Notes: a model not told the origin generated them from the letters alone. A DNA stretch of 19,736 nt from CAYLHS01 sp964383535 (GCA_964383535.1 CAYLHS010000040.1:1-19736); one strand, 5' to 3'; shown: positions 6,150-14,617, counted from the first letter of the stretch. Program-made: numbers and translations.

Positions 6150-7330
6150 CGGTCGTACTTGGCAAGCTCTGCGCGTGCGACGAGATCTCGATGCACTTCG
6201 TCGGAACCGTCGTAGATTCGCGCCGCCCGCTCGTACCTGTACCAGAAGGCGATGGGGGTGTAGTCGGTCATACCGAGCCCTCCGAGCGTCTGGAGCGCCC
6301 TGTCGAGGATGCGGCCGAGGGTGTCCGCGACGAAGAACTTGATGGTGGAGATCTCCACTCGAGCCGCACGGGGTCCCTCTCGCTCGAGTTTCTCAGCCGC
6401 GCTGACGACCATCAGCCGTGAGGCGTCGACTTCGGCCCTACTGTCCGCGATCCAGTGCTGAACGACTTGCCGTGAAGCCAGCGGTATACCCGGCGCAAGC
6501 TCTCTGTCGATCGCATGCCGCGACATGACTTCGATAGCCCGTTCGCAGATCCCGATCCACCGCATGCAATGATGGATGCGTCCGGGACCCAGCCGCTCCT
6601 GGGCGAGCCGAAAGCCGTCGCCCTCGTCGCCGATCCTGTTCGCGGTGGGAACGCGGCATCCATTGAAGGCGACCTCGGCATGGCTCGCCCATCCATCACC
6701 ACGCTCACCCATCACCGAGGTGTTGCGCACCAGTTCGAACCCTGGCGTGCCGGTCGGCACGATGATCATGCTCGCTCTCCGGTGACGCTCTTGCGACTCC
6801 GGGTTCGTCACCGCCATCACGATCGTGAAGGCGGAGCCTTCGGCCCCGGTCGTGAACCACTTGTCTCCGTTGATGATGTAGTCGCTGCCATCTGTGATCG
6901 CAGTGGTCGACAACCACGTGGGATTCGATCCCGCTCGGCCGGGCTCCGTCATCGAGAAACAGGAACGGATCGTCCCGTCAACGAGGGGACGCAGCCAGGT
7001 GCGCCTCTGCGCCTCATCGCCATGCTCGAGCAAGAGTTCCATGTTGCCCACGTCCGGCGCTTGAGCATTGAACACGTAGTGCCCCAACGGAGTGCGCCCC
7101 AGCACTTCGCTCACTCGTGCAAACTCGCTCAGCGAGAGGCCGGGGCCACCGGCAGCCGCCGACAGGTGAGGGACCCAGAGTCCCATCCGCTTGACCACGT
7201 GACGCAACTCGTCGAGTCTCGGCTGCACGGTCGCAAAGCCCTCTGCCAGGAACAGTGCCTCCAGCGGCTGGACCTCCGTCTCGACGAACCGGCGTATGGT
7301 GTCGAGAACCGCATTGAGTTCGCTCGGCAT
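6146..7330 (-). CDS. acyl-CoA dehydrogenase (ACAD10/11-like)
   Basis: This FAD enzyme would oxidise, or act on, an acyl-CoA thioester. The product is 394 residues, a normal length, starting at ATG 7330, which lies 7 nt after TAGACT; the frame stays open to 7531 but that part overlaps the neighbouring gene's promoter. The three-part fold is visible: N-terminal helices (1-125) with GLWVPHLSAAAGGPGLSL, a middle beta domain with CFSMTEPGRAGSNP and WFTTGAEGSAF, and C-terminal helices with RWIGICERAIE and TLGGLGMTDYTP. The likely catalytic base is E378 in YDGSDEVHRD, the late position used by the ACAD10/11-like group. The gene overlaps the downstream kinase gene by 4 nt. No other beta-oxidation gene lies nearby. 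Confidence 0.9.
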   Translation of the reverse strand: MPSELNAVLDTIRRFVETEVQPLEALFLAEGFATVQPRLDELRHVVKRMGLWVPHLSAAAGGPGLSLSEFARVSEVLGRTPLGHYVFNAQAPDVGNMELLLEHGDEAQRRTWLRPLVDGTIRSCFSMTEPGRAGSNPTWLSTTAITDGSDYIINGDKWFTTGAEGSAFTIVMAVTNPESQERHRRASMIIVPTGTPGFELVRNTSVMGERGDGWASHAEVAFNGCRVPTANRIGDEGDGFRLAQERLGPGRIHHCMRWIGICERAIEVMSRHAIDRELAPGIPLASRQVVQHWIADSRAEVDASRLMVVSAAEKLEREGPRAARVEISTIKFFVADTLGRILDRALQTLGGLGMTDYTPIAFWYRYERAARIYDGSDEVHRDLVARAELAKYDR

Positions 7331-7337
7331 GACGATG

Positions 7338-7343
7338 AGTCTA
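7338..7343 (-). promoter_or_regulatory. -10 element of the acyl-CoA dehydrogenase operon
   Basis: TAGACT on the minus strand ends 7 nt before ATG 7330, a leaderless-type arrangement. The gap to the divergent beta-propeller gene (ATG 7404) is only 73 bp, so both promoters share it. Confidence 0.5.
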
Positions 7344-7403
7344 CGGATCGGGGAACTTGTGCCGCTCCCCATGCGTCGAAGGAGTAACGAAAGGGAGCGA
7401 TCA

Positions 7404-9329
7404 ATGCGACGGACACTCATCGTGATCAGCGTCGTCGCCATGTTGGCAACGGCCTGCGCGGGCACCACCTCGATCGGCACCAACTCACCCGGCACAGGCA
7501 CCCCCGGCCTGTTCGGCGCGTCGCTGTACACGGTTGGTAGCTGCGACGACCTTCTCTCCTACTACGTCGACCACGCCATCGACCTCGTGGGCCCCTATGG
7601 GCTGCCCGGCTACGGCTACTACTACGGAGGTCCGTTCCTGGCGGAGGATGCGGTCAGGGCGCCGGCAACCACGCTGGCGGCACCGTCCGCGGCAGGCTCC
7701 TCAGACAATTCGTACTCGGGTACGAACGTGCAGGTGGCCGGTGTCGACGAGGCCGACATCGTCAAGACCGACGGCAAACGGATCTTCATGATCGTCGATG
7801 GAGTCCTTCGCGTCGCCGTGGTCCTCCCCGGCGGCGTCAGAATGGCCGGCAAGCTCCAGCTCAGCGACTGGCAGCCGAGCCAGATGCTCCTGTCAGGGGA
7901 TCGCCTGATGCTGATCGGACCCAGCTGGAACAACTCCCCCGTTCCACTCGGAGGCATCGTTCCCAGCTACTCGTCGGCGGTCACCCGGATCGTCCAAGTC
8001 GACGTGTCCGACCCCGACGCACCCACGATCGACGAGACGCTGCTCCTCGACGGTTCGTACGTGGACAGCCGCCTGGTCGATGGCGTCGCGAGGGTCGCGA
8101 TCAACTCGAACCCGGTCGGGTTCGATTGGGCCCATCCGGAAGGTTCGGGACTCCGAGCCGAACAGCTCGCAACAGAGAAGAACCGTGACATCGTCAGGAC
8201 GTCCACGCTCGACAACTGGCTTCCCTACTACGTGCTCACCGACGAACGGACCGGACGGACCTCGGATGGACGTCTGCTCGATTGCAGCACCGTCATGGCT
8301 CCCAAGGACTTCGCCGGACTGGACACCCTCTCGATCCTGACATTCGATCTCAACTCGGGAATCGACGACTGGGCCAGCGCAGGTGTGGTCGCGTCGGGCA
8401 GCACTCTGTACGCGACCGCTGACCACGTGTACGTCGCGACTCAGCGATGGGTCGACTGGTCGGTGTTGACGGACACGGACGCCCGCAACGAAGCGGACGG
8501 TTTCAGCACGCAGATCCACGTGTTCGACACGTCGCAGTCGGGCAACCCTCGATACCTCGGCAGTGGTGATGTGACAGGGTTCCTGCTCAACCAGTTCTCG
8601 ATGGACGAGTACGACGGTGTCCTGCGAGTCGCATCCACCACCGCGCCGTCCGGTTGGTGGTGGTCCGACTCGTCGGAGAGCCTCGTCTCCACGCTCCGCC
8701 TCGACAATGGCGAACTGCGGCAGATCGGTCAGGTTGGGGGTCTCGGCAAGGGCGAGCAGATCTACTCGGTGCGGTTCATCGACGACGCCGGCTACGTCGT
8801 GACATTCCGACAGACGGATCCGCTGTACGTGATCGATCTCACCGACCCGACAACTCCACGTGTTGCCGGCGAGCTGAAGATCTTGGGCTACTCGGCCTAT
8901 CTGCACCCCGTCGGAGACGGTTTGCTGCTGGGCATCGGACAGAACGCCGACGAGGACGGACGAACCAGCGGCACTCAGTTCAGCCTGTTCGACGTGTCGG
9001 ATCCCGAGCACCCGGCGAGGGTCGATCAGGTGAAGATGAACAGCGGCTACTCGGCCGCCGAGTACGACCACCACGCATTCACCTACTGGAAGGGCCTCGC
9101 GCTCGCGCCATACCAATCGTGGAAGTACGACAGGGCGGAGAGCGGCGTCCTCGCCGTTCGAGTGTCCGGCGATTCCCTCACGTTCGAAGGGGTTCTCCAG
9201 CAAGGGGAGAATCAACCCGATGCCATCCGAACAATCGTGATCGGCGACACTATCTACACCATCACCTATGGCGGCATCGGAATGAACGACCTGAACTCCT
9301 TGGAGTCACTCGGGTTCGAGTCGTTCTAG
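7404..9329 (+). CDS. secreted beta-propeller domain lipoprotein
   Basis: The product is 641 residues from ATG 7404, with AGGGAG at 7392-7397 as ribosome site. The N-terminus is a signal peptide with a lipobox-like end, MLATAC, giving lipidated Cys18. Next come a Gly/Thr/Ser-rich linker, a Tyr/Gly-rich patch (GPYGLPGYGYYYGG) and the signature TNVQVAGVDEADIVKTDG (107-124), which marks the beta-propeller protein family PF09826 (Beta_propel). The rest is repeated beta strands typical of propeller blades, such as VLRVAVVL, LRVASTTA and LYVIDLTDPTTPRVAGEL. Members are extracytoplasmic proteins of unknown function, common in archaea and some bacteria. It is divergent from the dehydrogenase operon. 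Its 3' end overlaps the convergent nucleotidyltransferase gene by 24 nt. Confidence 0.88.
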   Translation: MRRTLIVISVVAMLATACAGTTSIGTNSPGTGTPGLFGASLYTVGSCDDLLSYYVDHAIDLVGPYGLPGYGYYYGGPFLAEDAVRAPATTLAAPSAAGSSDNSYSGTNVQVAGVDEADIVKTDGKRIFMIVDGVLRVAVVLPGGVRMAGKLQLSDWQPSQMLLSGDRLMLIGPSWNNSPVPLGGIVPSYSSAVTRIVQVDVSDPDAPTIDETLLLDGSYVDSRLVDGVARVAINSNPVGFDWAHPEGSGLRAEQLATEKNRDIVRTSTLDNWLPYYVLTDERTGRTSDGRLLDCSTVMAPKDFAGLDTLSILTFDLNSGIDDWASAGVVASGSTLYATADHVYVATQRWVDWSVLTDTDARNEADGFSTQIHVFDTSQSGNPRYLGSGDVTGFLLNQFSMDEYDGVLRVASTTAPSGWWWSDSSESLVSTLRLDNGELRQIGQVGGLGKGEQIYSVRFIDDAGYVVTFRQTDPLYVIDLTDPTTPRVAGELKILGYSAYLHPVGDGLLLGIGQNADEDGRTSGTQFSLFDVSDPEHPARVDQVKMNSGYSAAEYDHHAFTYWKGLALAPYQSWKYDRAESGVLAVRVSGDSLTFEGVLQQGENQPDAIRTIVIGDTIYTITYGGIGMNDLNSLESLGFESF

Positions 9330-10061
9330 GACGTTTCGAACCGCGGTCAGCTGTGCCGCCTCATCGACGTCGAGCCCCATCTCCGGATGGGGCACGTCGA
9401 TGATCTCGAGGTCGATGCCGAGGGCATTGGAGATGTACCTCGTCGCCTGAGCGAGGCTGAGGCGGCGCAGCAGCAACCGGATCAACAGGCCGGGTCCGAT
9501 GAGCCGCGCCGTTCGGATCACGTTCTTGCGCGCGTCGGCCAGTGGGCGGAGTCGTGGCAGCAGCCCAGGTACCTTCGATGGCGCGAACACGATGAAGTCG
9601 GCCGCAGTAAATTCGCCATCCGTGAGCCGCCAGTAGCTGTTGGGATACTCCGGGTAGTGATCATTCACCGCTTCGCGTCTGATCACGCCGGCGGTCGCGT
9701 CGGAACCTCGTGAGGATGCGACGAACCAATCCACCATTGTGCCCGTGAGCAGCGGGATGTCCGAGGTGCAGGCCGCGGCGACAGATCCCGGAGAGCCTTG
9801 CAGCGCTTCGACTCCGGCGACGAAGTTGTCGACGAGACTCCGACCGGCCGATACGACCGCGACCAGTTTGGGTGAGCTGACCTCGATGTCGCCGACCACG
9901 ACGATCCGGTCGATCGACCCGGCATCCGTGAGCGCGTCGATGACCCACTGCCCGACGGTCCTTCCGGCGACCTCCACGCGCGCTTTGGGGAGTCCCATGG
10001 TGTACGGATAGAGCGTGTCTCCGGGGGTTGGAACTCCGCCTGCCAGCACAACACAGTCCAT
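9306..10061 (-). CDS. MobA-like NTP transferase domain protein
   Basis: The product is 251 residues from ATG 10061; this A is also the last base of the upstream symporter's TGA (TGATG overlap), so the two are translationally coupled. It has a nucleotidyltransferase Rossmann fold: strand VVLAGG (residues 4-9), then an unusual loop PTPGDTLYPYTMGLPKARV in place of the short GxGxR, keeping the lysine in LPKARVEVAGR. DIPLLTG matches the metal-binding Asp motif, and GLDVDEAAQL matches the C-terminal DVDTPEDL pattern. Related enzymes transfer a nucleotide to a sugar phosphate, a phospho-alcohol or molybdopterin. The substrate is not evident; coupling to a sugar-type symporter suggests activation of an imported sugar or polyol, which is inference. 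Molybdopterin guanylyltransferase is an alternative, with no mo-gene neighbours to support it. Confidence 0.8.
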   Translation of the reverse strand: MDCVVLAGGVPTPGDTLYPYTMGLPKARVEVAGRTVGQWVIDALTDAGSIDRIVVVGDIEVSSPKLVAVVSAGRSLVDNFVAGVEALQGSPGSVAAACTSDIPLLTGTMVDWFVASSRGSDATAGVIRREAVNDHYPEYPNSYWRLTDGEFTAADFIVFAPSKVPGLLPRLRPLADARKNVIRTARLIGPGLLIRLLLRRLSLAQATRYISNALGIDLEIIDVPHPEMGLDVDEAAQLTAVRNVLERLEPE

Positions 10062-11398
10062 CAAGGGGTCGAGGCCTTCACGTCGGCGAGACGCTCACCG
10101 AAGAGCGAGTACTTCCCCGCCGCCACCATGGCAACGATCACCCCCGCGAACGGCACTCCCGAGATGAGGAGCCGGAGTCCGAGCGCCACGGAGGCGGGTT
10201 GAGACGCGAGTGCCGGGTCATACCCCGTCACCGCGAGCATCCCTCCGATCAGCGTTCCCTGGAACGCGAAGGCGGCCCGAATCACGAACCCGTGCATTCC
10301 GAAGAACATGCCCTCGCGACGTACGCCGTGACGGGCAGCGTCCTCGTCGATGACGTCGGCAAGCATCACCTCTCTCAGCATGAGCAGGCCCGCCAGACCG
10401 ATGCCGAGGCCCCCGGCAGCGACGAGGGCCTGCGGGTAGCTTCGCACGACACCCAGCGGTACGAGGAGCACGCCGAACACACCGAGCGCCACAATGATGG
10501 CCGAACGCGTCTCCCACCTCTTCGCCGCCCATGTCCACAGCATGAACGAAGGAATCGCCACCACGAAAGCCATCCCGCTGATGAGACCCTGGCGAAGCCC
10601 ATCGGTCTCCCCGAGCACGTACTTGGCGAACAATGGGACCACTGCCGGAAGCACCACGAGCACGAACTCAATGGCCGTTGACATCACGAGGAACCAACGA
10701 AACGTCCCGCTCGCCAGGGTCCTGCGCACGGCTCGACCAAATGAAAGCTCCGACGGGGCGTTCGTATGGGCAGGCTCGAAGCTGCCTCCGAGAGAAACGA
10801 GAAAGGCGAGGCTCGCCAGCGCCCCGAACACGACCCCCATCATCGCCCACCCGATGGCATCGGCCACGCTCTTGGCGAAGGTCACCCCGACGATCACTCC
10901 GGCGATCGCGAACGCCTGTCGCCACCCCGCGACCGTTGCCCGAGGACCTTGCTCGGGATACATCGCGGGAAAGAGAGCTACGTAGTTGATGGTGATCGCC
11001 GAGAAGATGGCATCGAATACACAGATCACGATCAGGAAGTACCACCAGAGTCCTCCCCCGATGGCCGTCCCCAACCCCGCCGGTGCCATCCAGATGGCGG
11101 CGAAGCTCGCCCCCAAAGGAACGGCGAGTACCACGACCCATGGAATGCGTCTCCCCCACCGACTGTTCGTCTTGTCCGACAGCTGGCCGGCGAGCGGGTC
11201 GTTCACCATGTTCCAGAGTGTGTAGAGCACCCACGCCCACGTCATCGCGAGCGGAGCGAGACGCAGGACATCCAGGTAGAAGAACTGAACCCAGCCGATG
11301 AACGCCTCGTACGAAAGCGAAACCCCGAACGTGCCAATCGCCCAGAGGATCTTGTGACGAGTCGAGAGCCTGCTGCGATGCACCCAGTCATTGGCCAT
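10061..11398 (-). CDS. MFS transporter, GPH (glycoside-pentoside-hexuronide) type symporter
   Basis: The product is 445 residues with about 12 hydrophobic segments, an inner-membrane cation:sugar symporter of the MFS_2/GPH group. The hallmark loop between helices 2 and 3 is NDPLAGQLSDKTNSRWGRR (about residues 63-81), and the N-terminal KILWAIGTFGVSLSYEAFIG is also typical. ATG 11398 is taken because TAGCCT lies 8 nt upstream and the first helix then begins at the usual distance; the frame remains open to 11494. The charged central loop after helix 6 contains PSELSFGRAVRRTL. It is the first gene of a two-gene unit with the nucleotidyltransferase and diverges from the sirtuin gene across 59 bp. 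The substrate is unknown: sugars, glycosides and lipids are all handled by this superfamily. Confidence 0.88.
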   Translation of the reverse strand: MANDWVHRSRLSTRHKILWAIGTFGVSLSYEAFIGWVQFFYLDVLRLAPLAMTWAWVLYTLWNMVNDPLAGQLSDKTNSRWGRRIPWVVVLAVPLGASFAAIWMAPAGLGTAIGGGLWWYFLIVICVFDAIFSAITINYVALFPAMYPEQGPRATVAGWRQAFAIAGVIVGVTFAKSVADAIGWAMMGVVFGALASLAFLVSLGGSFEPAHTNAPSELSFGRAVRRTLASGTFRWFLVMSTAIEFVLVVLPAVVPLFAKYVLGETDGLRQGLISGMAFVVAIPSFMLWTWAAKRWETRSAIIVALGVFGVLLVPLGVVRSYPQALVAAGGLGIGLAGLLMLREVMLADVIDEDAARHGVRREGMFFGMHGFVIRAAFAFQGTLIGGMLAVTGYDPALASQPASVALGLRLLISGVPFAGVIVAMVAAGKYSLFGERLADVKASTP

Positions 11399-11406
11399 GG
11401 GGCGTG

Positions 11407-11412
11407 AGGCTA
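11407..11412 (-). promoter_or_regulatory. -10 element of the symporter operon
   Basis: TAGCCT on the minus strand lies 8 nt before ATG 11398, predicting a leaderless transcript. Confidence 0.45.
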
Positions 11413-11445
11413 CCGTCGGGCGAAACCCGGTGCGTCGCGAAGAGC

Positions 11446-11451
11446 TATCTT
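11446..11451 (+). promoter_or_regulatory. -10 element of the sirtuin gene
   Basis: TATCTT lies 6 nt before ATG 11458, predicting a leaderless transcript. It is back to back with the symporter promoter in a 59-bp gap. Confidence 0.5.
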
Positions 11452-11457
11452 GCGCAC

Positions 11458-12222
11458 ATGGACGAGATCGACAGAGCAGTCGACATCCTCTCAAACTCGC
11501 GAAGGATCCTGATCTTCACGGGTGCCGGGATCTCGGTCGAGTCGGGGATCCCCGACTTTCGTGGTCCTGACGGGCTCTGGTCTCGAATCGATCCGTCGCT
11601 CTTCGACATCCGCCGCTACCTCAGCGACGCCGACGCTCGCAAGCAGGTGTGGCGTGTGCACCTGTCTGGGGAGCTGAGTGTCCGCAACATCGAGCCCAAC
11701 GACGCGCACCGTGCACTCGTCGACCTGTGGAGGACCGGCATGGCCACGGGGTGCGTCACCCAGAACGTCGACGGCCTCCACAGGAAGGCGGGATTTCCCG
11801 ACGCCGCCGTGGCAGAACTTCACGGTGACTTGACCCGAGTGGAATGCGTCTCGTGCCGGAAGCGGTGGCAGGCCGAGGTCGTGATCGAACGTCTCTCCTC
11901 CGGAGAAGACGACCCTCACTGTGTCGAGTGTGGAGGGATCCTCAAGTCGACGACGGTCCTGTTCGGCGAGATGCTCCCCGGCGCCGCGATCTCCCGAGCC
12001 CGGCAGATGTCCGACACCGCCGACGCCGTGTTCGCCATCGGTAGCACGCTCTCCGTGTATCCGGCGGTGGAGTTCGTCCTCGGGCCGGTGTTTCGCGGGG
12101 CGCCGCTGGTGATCGCCAATCTCGGACCGACCGACCAGGACCGGCTCGCGACGGTGCAGGTCAATGGTCCGGCAGCTACGACCGTTCCGGCAATCGTCCG
12201 CGGTCTCCTCGCCTCGACATGA
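11458..12222 (+). CDS. Sir2-family NAD-dependent protein deacylase
   Basis: Sirtuins remove acyl groups from lysines, using NAD and releasing nicotinamide. The product is 254 residues from ATG 11458, 6 nt after TATCTT; an upstream ATG at 11404 would extend into the divergent promoter. All core motifs are present: GAGISVESGIPDFRGPDGLW (22-41), TQNVDGLH (101-108), the catalytic His122 in ELHGDLTR, a zinc site of two CxxC pairs (C130/C133 and C155/C158), then LFGEMLP and GSTLSVYPAVEF. Acyl preference cannot be read with confidence. In bacteria such enzymes regulate acyl-CoA synthetases, and acyl-CoA metabolism genes lie elsewhere in this window but not in an operon with it. Its 3' end overlaps lnt by 47 nt tail to tail. 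Confidence 0.95.
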   Translation: MDEIDRAVDILSNSRRILIFTGAGISVESGIPDFRGPDGLWSRIDPSLFDIRRYLSDADARKQVWRVHLSGELSVRNIEPNDAHRALVDLWRTGMATGCVTQNVDGLHRKAGFPDAAVAELHGDLTRVECVSCRKRWQAEVVIERLSSGEDDPHCVECGGILKSTTVLFGEMLPGAAISRARQMSDTADAVFAIGSTLSVYPAVEFVLGPVFRGAPLVIANLGPTDQDRLATVQVNGPAATTVPAIVRGLLAST

Positions 12223-13651
12223 TCTCGACGCCCATGCCAATCAGGAACGCGGCGATCGTCAACCACTGCGCCCAGTCCCCGACCCGTGTGTAGAGCGTCG
12301 GCTGACCCGTACGGAACCCGACGACACCCGTCAGGATCGCGCTCGACATGATCGGAGTCCGCTCGGTGATCGTCCCACCGGCGCTGATCATCGCGCTCGA
12401 CCCTGTGAGCGAAGCGTGCACCATGTCGATACCGTTCTCGGCGGCGCGCATGCGCGTCATCTCGCTGAACTGAAGGGAGGCTGCAGACCGCCCATACCCC
12501 GACTCGTTGGTGGTGACGACAACGAATCGTGCGCCGGCACGAACCGCGTCCCGAACGTGTCGCGGGAACGCGGCTTCGAAACAGACCACCGACGCGAGGG
12601 GCCCTTCCGGCAGGTCCCAAACGACCGGCCCCGGCCCTGCCACGATGTCGAGTGAGACGCGGCGCGTCTCCTTGATCCAGCTCAAATATCGACGGAACGG
12701 GATGTACTCACCGAACGGGACACCCTGTGTCTTCTCGTACTCCCCGATGACCATCCCATCGGGGCCGTAGAGGACGTTGGCGTTCACGAATCCACCTTCG
12801 CCCACCGTTCGGGATGACCCTATGAGGAAGAACGCGTTCAGCCGGCGGGCCTCGGCGCCGACTGCGACGGCGTTTGCCGGATTGGTGATCGTGTCCGCGT
12901 CGTACATGGCGGAGCTCTCAGGCCAGATCACCAGGTCGACCGATCCCGCAGGGAGTGTCCGTGTCAGCGCGAGGTGCGCGTCGAAAATCCGCTGATTCTC
13001 ACTGTCACAGTACTGACCAGGGCAAGGACTCGAGCCTTGAATGACCGCGACGTGAAGGGGTGTTCCGTCGACCCTGGAGGGCCAGATGGCTCCCGCGACG
13101 GCCAGAATCACTCCGACCGCGACGGCGGCGGCGAACGGCCTGACCGTTTGTCGTTCGAGGAGCAGGACGATGCCTGCCGCGAAGGCGATTGCGACCACCG
13201 ACAGCCCTGTTTCTCCCACCCATTGGGCGCTGCTTCTGAGCGGAGCGACATCGCCGACTGCGGTGCCGAGCGACCCCCACGGGAACCCGCCGAACGGCCA
13301 GTGTCCCCTGAACCACTCGGAGACCGTCCACGCCCCGACGACGAGGAGCCACCAGTGCCTGGATGATCGGAACCGCCAGGCGACGTACCCGACGGGAACG
13401 AGGTAGAGAGGCATGAACGGAAAGAGGAACGCCGCGCCGACCCTGGTGGAGATCGCGACCCACCAGATCAGCGACGTGAAGAAGGCCAAGCCAAACAGGT
13501 AGGTGGCTGCGACGGCTACCCATCTGTTCGCCGTTCGACGAAGAGTCCACAACAACGGCACGGGAGCGATGAACACCATCGCCCCCCACCCGACCGGCGG
13601 GAATGCCAGCCACAGCAGTCCCGCCGATATGAGTGCGCCGAGCCAAGCCAC
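12176..13651 (-). CDS. lnt: apolipoprotein N-acyltransferase
   Basis: Lnt adds the third acyl chain to the N-terminal Cys of lipoproteins at the membrane. The product is 491 residues: N-terminal membrane spans (about 1-190) with the early motif LAFPPVGWGAMVFIAPVPLL, then the extracytoplasmic nitrilase domain (about 200-465), then a final span (about 465-485). The catalytic triad is visible: E245 in VIWPESSA, K307 in YEKTQGVPFGEYIP and C357 in VCFEAAFP. The start GTG 13651 is 9 nt after the stop of the DUF4349 lipoprotein gene, so the two probably form one operon. A TANNNT hexamer (13663-13658) also precedes it by 6 nt and could be an internal promoter. Several lipoproteins in this window are plausible substrates. 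Confidence 0.95.
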   Translation of the reverse strand: MAWLGALISAGLLWLAFPPVGWGAMVFIAPVPLLWTLRRTANRWVAVAATYLFGLAFFTSLIWWVAISTRVGAAFLFPFMPLYLVPVGYVAWRFRSSRHWWLLVVGAWTVSEWFRGHWPFGGFPWGSLGTAVGDVAPLRSSAQWVGETGLSVVAIAFAAGIVLLLERQTVRPFAAAVAVGVILAVAGAIWPSRVDGTPLHVAVIQGSSPCPGQYCDSENQRIFDAHLALTRTLPAGSVDLVIWPESSAMYDADTITNPANAVAVGAEARRLNAFFLIGSSRTVGEGGFVNANVLYGPDGMVIGEYEKTQGVPFGEYIPFRRYLSWIKETRRVSLDIVAGPGPVVWDLPEGPLASVVCFEAAFPRHVRDAVRAGARFVVVTTNESGYGRSAASLQFSEMTRMRAAENGIDMVHASLTGSSAMISAGGTITERTPIMSSAILTGVVGFRTGQPTLYTRVGDWAQWLTIAAFLIGMGVEIMSRRGDRGRLPERS

Positions 13652-13660
13652 GCAGGCACG

Positions 13661-14560
13661 CTAGTCGGCCGTGACTCCTCTGCGTCGCTTCAAGATCCGC
13701 CTCACGATCAAGAACACGATCGCAACAGGAACCAGGATCAGCAGGAGAATGGGCAGTGCGAACACACCCAGCCAGATCACGACGGACACGAGCCACTGGA
13801 GTGCGGCAACGAGTCCCCTCAGCGCACTCCTGAAGATCGTTCCAATGTCCCAGCCTTCTTTGGCGATCGGTTCCAGAGCTTCAGATGGAGTCAGCGTGAC
13901 CGAGACGGTTGCGAGCGCCACCTGCGTGTCGTACAGACGCTGTCTCCCCTGGAGCTGTTCGATCTCCCCCCGTACCTGCCGGATGCTCTCGAACACGTTG
14001 AGGAGGTCCTCCGGCTTCGCGTCGGAACGTTCCCGCACGTCGGCCAGCAGGAGCCGAAGCTCATCTTCATAGGCCGTCAGGTTCTTCAGCTGCGCCTCCA
14101 GATCGCTGTACTCCTCCGAGATGTCCTGTGACGAGGTCGATAGTGAGCGCACGTCCAAGGCTTCGGCTTTGAGGGCTTCGACAAACGCATCGAGCTGGTC
14201 GGCGGCCACGCGAACCTGCAACGTGGAGAAGGCTGGCCCGTCGGTGCGTTCCCGGTAGGTCTGCTCCGCAGAAATGTACCCGCCGTACTGGTCAGCGAGC
14301 CGGTGCACGGTTGCGGAGCTCGCCTCGGGATCAGCGACCTCGAGATCAATCGAGGCCGTTTCAATGATCTTGCGTCCTTCGTTGGCCACGTCGGCGGCGC
14401 CTGCGTCGGATGGAATCGGCTCTCTCTCCGAGAATTCCCCGACGGGGGCCGCGGAGCCGCCGGTGAGATCGCCGGCGATCTTCTGGGACTCGGCGGTCTG
14501 GCCGATCGCACATCCTGCCAACACGGCGGCAAGCGCCACGATGATCAGTCCACGTCTCAC
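13661..14560 (-). CDS. DUF4349 domain lipoprotein
   Basis: The product is 299 residues from GTG 14560, with GAGGAG about 7 nt upstream as ribosome site. A short signal peptide ends in the lipobox LAGC (Cys17). An acidic Ser/Ala linker follows (18-60). The DUF4349 domain (about 60-285) begins KIIETASIDLEV, continues with GGYISAEQTY and LQVRVAADQLDAFVEAL, and holds a coiled coil (about 145-210, with SEEYSDLEAQLKNL and RGEIEQLQGRQRLYDTQ). A strongly hydrophobic segment near 245-285 is followed by RRILKRRRG. So the protein is anchored by both lipid and a C-terminal span. The function of the family is unknown. It is followed at 9 nt by lnt, whose product would mature it. Confidence 0.9.
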   Translation of the reverse strand: MRRGLIIVALAAVLAGCAIGQTAESQKIAGDLTGGSAAPVGEFSEREPIPSDAGAADVANEGRKIIETASIDLEVADPEASSATVHRLADQYGGYISAEQTYRERTDGPAFSTLQVRVAADQLDAFVEALKAEALDVRSLSTSSQDISEEYSDLEAQLKNLTAYEDELRLLLADVRERSDAKPEDLLNVFESIRQVRGEIEQLQGRQRLYDTQVALATVSVTLTPSEALEPIAKEGWDIGTIFRSALRGLVAALQWLVSVVIWLGVFALPILLLILVPVAIVFLIVRRILKRRRGVTAD

Positions 14561-14604
14561 ACTCCACTCCTCGGTAGGACACAGGTGAGACGCTCTGAGG
14601 CGCT

Positions 14605-14617
14605 CCGGGGTTCCCGG
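14605..14617 (-). other. short hairpin after the thioredoxin-like gene
   Basis: CCGGG and CCCGG pair perfectly around a 3-nt loop directly after the stop codon (14618-14620, minus strand). There is no T-run, so this is a weak terminator or mRNA-stability element at best. It may loosen the link between the thioredoxin-like gene and the DUF4349/lnt pair. Confidence 0.3.

Noticed and set aside
7893..9215. Minus-strand open frame (440 codons) opposite the beta-propeller gene
   Set aside because: Low-complexity Val/Arg/Asp-rich product without domains, while the plus strand has a clear family signature.
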